Shown here piece after piece: positions 5,426 to 9,128 of a DNA stretch of 9,128 nucleotides (its first letter is position 1; each line of letters starts with the position of its first letter). A model generated the notes under the pieces. It was not told the origin of the DNA. It saw only the letters and a list, made by a program, of their open reading frames with translations, and searched no databases. The DNA comes from JAYWIG01 sp043789035. Lineage in GTDB: Bacteria > Pseudomonadota > Gammaproteobacteria > Burkholderiales > Burkholderiaceae_E. The stretch covers positions 1 to 9,128 of the forward strand of contig JAYWIG010000261.1 of assembly GCA_043789035.1 (NCBI GenBank). Direction: 5' to 3'. The position numbers and the translations under genes are program-made.

Positions 5426-6667
5426 CTAAGTAGCCTCAGCAAGCCTCTTGCTAGGCTCCAAATTCATTGTCATTTGCGCCAACCCAGCCAAAATGCCGAT
5501 GATGACCGCGCCTTTCCAAGCCCAATCATATGAACCGAGGGAGCGGTAGATCAAGCCACCACCCCACGCGCCGATGAAGGAACCCACTTGATGGCTAAAG
5601 AACGCAACGCCGGTCAGGGTAGCGACATACCGTAGGCCAAACAGATGGATGACCAATCCGTTTACCAGAGGTACAACCCCTAGCCAAAGTGACCCCATGG
5701 CCGCAGCAAAAAACAACGTCGATGTGGGGGTCGGTGTTGTCATGAAATAGGCGGTGATGATGATTGAACGCAGCACGTAGATACCGCCAAGCAAAAAGCG
5801 TTTCGAGTAGCGCCCGCCTAGCCAGCCAAAAGCTAGCGAACCGAAAGCGTTGAACAATCCGATGAGAGCGAGTGCTTGTGCCCCCACCGAGGGGTCGATA
5901 CCGCAAATCGAGAGATAAGTGGGTAAGTGAGTAGTGATGAATACCAGCTGCAAACCGCATACGAAAAATGCCACTGCCATCACGACGAAACCGGGGTGGG
6001 ATGTGGCTTCTTTCACGGCTTGGCCTATGGATTGCGCAGGGCCAGCCACCTTTTCAATTTGAATCTTGTCCGCACCGCCGGCGAAAAACGCGGCCGGAAT
6101 CATCACTGCTGCCAAGCAAATGAATGCGATTAAGCCAGTTGCCCAGCCGCTACTGCTAATCAGGCCTTGCGCAAGTGGAGATGCAATCATTAGTCCAAGC
6201 GAACCGGCTGCCGATACAGCGCCCATCGCAAAGCTGCGTTGTGCTGCCGACACCGTACGCGATGTAACGCTCATCGCGACATTCGATGCACAGCAAGACA
6301 GCGCTAACCCTATACAAACCCCAATGCCTAATGTCAGAGTCAAGGTCGAAGTGGCATTCAATGCAATCACTAAACCAGCGGCGTAAATCAGTGCGCCGGT
6401 AATGGCGATAGGCCGTGCGCCATACTTATCAACCATCATTCCAACGAATGGTTGGGTCAAGCCCCAGATAATATTTTGTAGCGCAATAGCAAACGAAAAG
6501 TCGGCCACAGTAATGCCGAGATCTTTCACGATATGCGGTTGGAAAAGGCCTAAGCTTTGACGCATACCCATGGCGAGCGTCAGCATCATCGCCGCGCCAA
6601 TCAAAATCGCCCAAAATGAAGTGGAAGATAGGTCAGCGCGTTGCATTTTTATGGGGGTTTGGTTCAT
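5426..6667 (-). CDS. Major facilitator superfamily permease, 12 membrane segments
   Basis: A 413-residue inner-membrane permease with about twelve hydrophobic segments and a charged central loop around residues 198-222 between the two six-helix halves. MFS motif A is visible as DKYGARP (80-86) after the second helix. RQSLGLFQPHI (36-46) and VVPLVNGLVIHLFGLRYVATLTG (331-353) resemble the monocarboxylate-type and related anion permeases of proteobacteria. The annotated start is the ATG at 6667, giving MNQTPIKMQRADLS. The open frame extends 12 codons further into the VOC gene, but the extra residues are uncharacteristic. The ribosome site is poor (AAAGA close to the ATG). It begins 19 bases after the VOC stop on the same strand, so both are probably one transcript. 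An organic-acid or drug substrate is possible; import versus export cannot be decided. Confidence 0.9.
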   Translation of the reverse strand: MNQTPIKMQRADLSSTSFWAILIGAAMMLTLAMGMRQSLGLFQPHIVKDLGITVADFSFAIALQNIIWGLTQPFVGMMVDKYGARPIAITGALIYAAGLVIALNATSTLTLTLGIGVCIGLALSCCASNVAMSVTSRTVSAAQRSFAMGAVSAAGSLGLMIASPLAQGLISSSGWATGLIAFICLAAVMIPAAFFAGGADKIQIEKVAGPAQSIGQAVKEATSHPGFVVMAVAFFVCGLQLVFITTHLPTYLSICGIDPSVGAQALALIGLFNAFGSLAFGWLGGRYSKRFLLGGIYVLRSIIITAYFMTTPTPTSTLFFAAAMGSLWLGVVPLVNGLVIHLFGLRYVATLTGVAFFSHQVGSFIGAWGGGLIYRSLGSYDWAWKGAVIIGILAGLAQMTMNLEPSKRLAEAT

Positions 6668-6686
6668 ATTCTTTAGCTTAGCTGGT

Positions 6687-7364
6687 TTAACCCAACACCA
6701 CAATTCCCTTGGGAGTTACTAGCTCCGCTCTAAGCATGGTGGTTGGGTTCTGTGCCGGTACGAATTGCAGGCCGGTTGCTTTTAGCGTTTTGATGATGGG
6801 TTCAGGCGCTGCCACGGCAAAAAACACCATACTCACGCCAGAATCTGGCATTTTTGCTGCAGGGTGTTTAGCCATGTCCGGCCACTGAATTAAGGTTGGC
6901 AAAATCCCGTCTGCTGGTTTTCCATCGGTGGGTAGCGTAATCGACCAAGCCAATTCCCCGCGTGTCATCGGAGTAGGCACGCCAGGGTTGTAGCCACACT
7001 CACTTAGGGCTTGGTTCAAATCGGCACAGCGAGCAACAAAATGGATAAGCCGAGGTTTTTCTGCCAACTTGGCACGCATCACGGGGTTATCGAGATCAAA
7101 TAGGCGTGGTCGATTTGGTTCGGGTTGTGTTGGATCGGGTGCCACTAGTTCGATGTAAACAAGTTCGGTAGTACTTTGAGCGCCGTCGCAATGTAAATCG
7201 GCCACCGAATCGAGTTTCATGACGCGGTTGTGAGTGCCATAGCCCAAGTGCTGGCCACCTCCGGCAAATTTAGCGCCCCATTGGTCTTCAAGCTGTGCTG
7301 CCGTTGCCTCTAAGTCGAGAGTAGCGATGACGATATGGTCGAGATCTAGTAGTGGGGTAGGCAT
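6687..7364 (-). CDS. VOC-superfamily glyoxalase-like protein
   Basis: A 225-residue protein of the vicinal-oxygen-chelate fold, closest to the glyoxalase-like group of Pfam PF13468 (recalled, not searched). The start LLDLDHIVIATLDLEATAAQ gives the first beta strand with His10, a usual metal ligand position. GGGQHLGYGTHNRVMKLD (35-52) is the group's signature, and YIELVAP supplies Glu72. IHFVARCADLNQAL (107-120) begins the second half. No signal peptide is seen, so it is cytosolic. The open frame reaches 7430, overlapping argS, but the ATG at 7364 gives the conserved N-terminus. Its ribosome site is weak. Members act as dioxygenases, isomerases or lyases, or have no known reaction, so the substrate is unknown. 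The pairing with a permease suggests a small catabolic operon. Confidence 0.85.
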   Translation of the reverse strand: MPTPLLDLDHIVIATLDLEATAAQLEDQWGAKFAGGGQHLGYGTHNRVMKLDSVADLHCDGAQSTTELVYIELVAPDPTQPEPNRPRLFDLDNPVMRAKLAEKPRLIHFVARCADLNQALSECGYNPGVPTPMTRGELAWSITLPTDGKPADGILPTLIQWPDMAKHPAAKMPDSGVSMVFFAVAAPEPIIKTLKATGLQFVPAQNPTTMLRAELVTPKGIVVLG

Positions 7365-7407
7365 GGGCAGATAAAATATAGAGTAGAAACTGAAAAAGAC
7401 TATCTCA

Positions 7408-9128
7408 ATGAGCTCCCCACAGAATAACAAAGATCAACTCGCTGCCTACTTCGCGCAAGCCGTGCAGAGCCTTTTGCCCGCCAACGCCGCCCAACCCGTG
7501 GTGCAAATTGAACGCCCACGTATGCCAGAGCATGGTGACTTTGCTTGTAACCTAGCGATGCAGTTGGCCAAGATGTTGAAGAGCAACCCTAGAGAAGTTG
7601 CCGGCCAGTTACTCGAAAAAGTACGGGCCATTGATGGTGGCAAGCTGATTTCTGCGCTTGAAATCGCTGGCCCCGGTTTCATTAACATTCGGTTAACCAC
7701 CGCAAGCAAAATGTCGGTGGTGAACACGATTCACGCGCAAGCTCATTGCTTTGGCACTAATAGCCGAGGGTTAGTGCAAGGCGAGGCCAGAAAAGTAATG
7801 GTTGAGTTTGTGTCTGCTAACCCCACTGGCCCGCTGCATGTGGGCCATGGCAGACAAGGTGCTTTAGGCGATGCGATGGCGTCTTTGTTGGCAGCCAATG
7901 GCTATGCCGTCAGCCGTGAGTTTTACTACAACGACGCTGGTGAGCAAATTAATAAGCTTGCGCTTTCGGTTCAAGCGCGTGCCAAAGGGTTCGCGCCTGA
8001 TGATGCAGACTTCCCGCCTGAAGGTTATCGCGGTGACTATATTGCTGACATTGCTCAGAGTTATCTTGCCAAACAATCGGTAAGCGCTGAAAAAGTTGCG
8101 CCAGTCCAGGCGAAAGGCGATGTTGAAGACTTAGACGCTATTCGCGAATTCGCGGTGGCTTACCTGCGGCGTGAACAAGACCTCGACTTGCAAGCCTTCG
8201 GTGTGAAGTTCGATAACTATTACCTAGAGTCCTCCTTGTATAGCAGTGGCCGAGTCGAAAAGGCCGTGACTGCTTTAGTGGCTGCTGGTAAAACTTTCGA
8301 AGACGGCGGTGCGCTGTGGCTTCGTAGTACTGAATACGGCGACGATAAAGATAGGGTGATGCGTAAAGCGGCCGAAAAGGGCGGTGGGTACACCTACTTT
8401 GTTCCCGATGTTGCCTATCATTTAGCGAAGTATGAACGCGGCTTCGGGAAAGCAATTAATGTTCAGGGCTCAGACCATCACGGCACGATTGCTAGAGTGC
8501 GTGCTGGCTTGCAAGCGGCTGGCGCGGGCATTCCCGAAGGCTTTCCGGATTACGTGCTGCACAAAATGGTCACCGTCATGAAAGATGGCGAAGAGGTGAA
8601 AATCTCTAAACGAGCGGGTTCTTACGTTACTTTGCGCGATTTGATCGAGTGGAGCGGTGGCGAAAACCCGGACAACCCTTCTGCCGGCCGCGATGCCGTG
8701 CGTTTCTTCCTGCTTTCCCGTAAAGCCGATACCGAATTCATCTTCGATGTCAATTTAGCGCTGTCGAAATCGGACGAAAACCCGGTGTACTACATTCAGT
8801 ATGCCCACGCTCGTATTTGCTCGGTTCTCACGCAAGCAGGGGTCAATGACCAAATAGAAGCCCTTAAGGCAGCCGATCTTTCACCATTAGTAGCCCCTAG
8901 AGAGTTCGCATTGGCAGCACGATTAGGGGATTACCCGGAGGTGATTAAATCAGCCTGCGACGACCTTGCCCCACATGCAATTGCCTTTTATTTGAAGGAC
9001 TTAAGCGCGGATCTTCATAGTTACTATAATGCTGAAAGGTTCTTGGTCGATGATGAAAAGCTCAGGGCAGCACGGCTCTCGCTGCTCATCGCTACTCGAC
9101 AGGTAATGCGCAATGGCCTTGCGCTCCT
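7408..9128 (+). CDS. argS: Arginyl-tRNA synthetase, 3' end cut by the window
   Basis: Class I arginyl-tRNA synthetase, which charges tRNA-Arg with arginine in the cytosol using ATP. 573 codons are visible, with no stop before the edge. The N-terminal Add-1 domain (about residues 7-110) contains ERPRMPEHGDFACNLAMQLAK. The HIGH motif is HVGH (144-147), within NPTGPLHVGHGRQGALGD. YYNDAGEQI follows. VQGSDHHGTIARV and DYVLHKMV form the core, and the KMSKS-like loop is KISKR (398-402) followed by AGSYVTLRDL. The DALR anticodon-binding domain is marked by NPVYYIQYAHARI and ends near the edge at RQVMRNGLALL, so only about 10-15 residues are missing. Start: ATG at 7408 giving MSSPQNNKDQLAAYFAQAV; only a weak GAAAAAGA precedes it. 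It diverges from the VOC gene with a 43-base gap that must hold both promoters. Confidence 0.97.
   Translation, partial: MSSPQNNKDQLAAYFAQAVQSLLPANAAQPVVQIERPRMPEHGDFACNLAMQLAKMLKSNPREVAGQLLEKVRAIDGGKLISALEIAGPGFINIRLTTASKMSVVNTIHAQAHCFGTNSRGLVQGEARKVMVEFVSANPTGPLHVGHGRQGALGDAMASLLAANGYAVSREFYYNDAGEQINKLALSVQARAKGFAPDDADFPPEGYRGDYIADIAQSYLAKQSVSAEKVAPVQAKGDVEDLDAIREFAVAYLRREQDLDLQAFGVKFDNYYLESSLYSSGRVEKAVTALVAAGKTFEDGGALWLRSTEYGDDKDRVMRKAAEKGGGYTYFVPDVAYHLAKYERGFGKAINVQGSDHHGTIARVRAGLQAAGAGIPEGFPDYVLHKMVTVMKDGEEVKISKRAGSYVTLRDLIEWSGGENPDNPSAGRDAVRFFLLSRKADTEFIFDVNLALSKSDENPVYYIQYAHARICSVLTQAGVNDQIEALKAADLSPLVAPREFALAARLGDYPEVIKSACDDLAPHAIAFYLKDLSADLHSYYNAERFLVDDEKLRAARLSLLIATRQVMRNGLAL

Noticed and set aside
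5356..5442. N-terminal extension of the antitoxin (29 residues rich in Leu, Tyr, Lys, Ile)
   Set aside because: It is translated AT-rich promoter DNA. A ribosome site and the conserved ribbon-helix-helix start lie at 5355.
5927..6386. Plus-strand open frames of 68 and 106 codons
   Set aside because: They are antisense to the MFS permease coding frame and show no domain or plausible start signal.
7446..8455. Open frames on both strands inside argS
   Set aside because: The ArgS frame is continuous and carries all family motifs, so the others are shadows.
1..9128. Insertion sequences, CRISPR arrays, tRNA or rRNA genes
   Set aside because: No transposase, terminal repeats, regularly spaced repeats or structural RNA signatures were found on either strand by reading.

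Overview
The window looks like chromosomal DNA from a betaproteobacterium, probably Burkholderiales. The reasons are a Bug-type (TTT) solute receptor, a TAXI-type receptor, a lipoprotein esterase resembling Alcaligenes esterase 713, and an ArgS with a KISKR loop. Base composition is moderate (about half G+C by eye) apart from one extremely AT-rich promoter patch. The genus cannot be fixed from this sequence.

Layout. Positions 1-79 (minus) hold the first 26 codons of a gene that runs off the left edge. Divergent from it is a plus-strand block of envelope genes: a lipoprotein alpha/beta hydrolase (141-1172), an abutting Tat-type TAXI receptor lipoprotein (1173-2162), a beta-rich lipoprotein with a Thr/Gly linker (2229-3527), a decayed 3' fragment of a second hydrolase (3604-3696) and a Bug-family receptor (3726-4697). 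Meeting the Bug gene tail to tail, with a 4-base overlap, is a minus-strand block. In transcription order it holds a glyoxalase-like VOC protein (7364-6687), an MFS permease (6667-5426), a ribbon-helix-helix antitoxin (5355-5095) and a VapC-type PIN toxin (5098-4694). The last gene, argS (7408 to the right edge), diverges from the VOC gene and lacks only its last few codons.

How the genes may work together. The hydrolase and the two receptors suggest extracytoplasmic handling of a small organic acid or ester: cleavage at the membrane followed by capture. No TRAP or TTT membrane subunits are present, so both receptors are orphans here and would need permeases encoded elsewhere or act in sensing. 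The VOC and MFS genes look like a two-gene catabolic/transport operon. The toxin-antitoxin pair has its own AT-rich, repeat-bearing control region.

The most informative unexpected signal is the hydrolase remnant directly upstream of the Bug gene. It shows that two hydrolase-receptor modules once existed here and that one has lost its enzyme.
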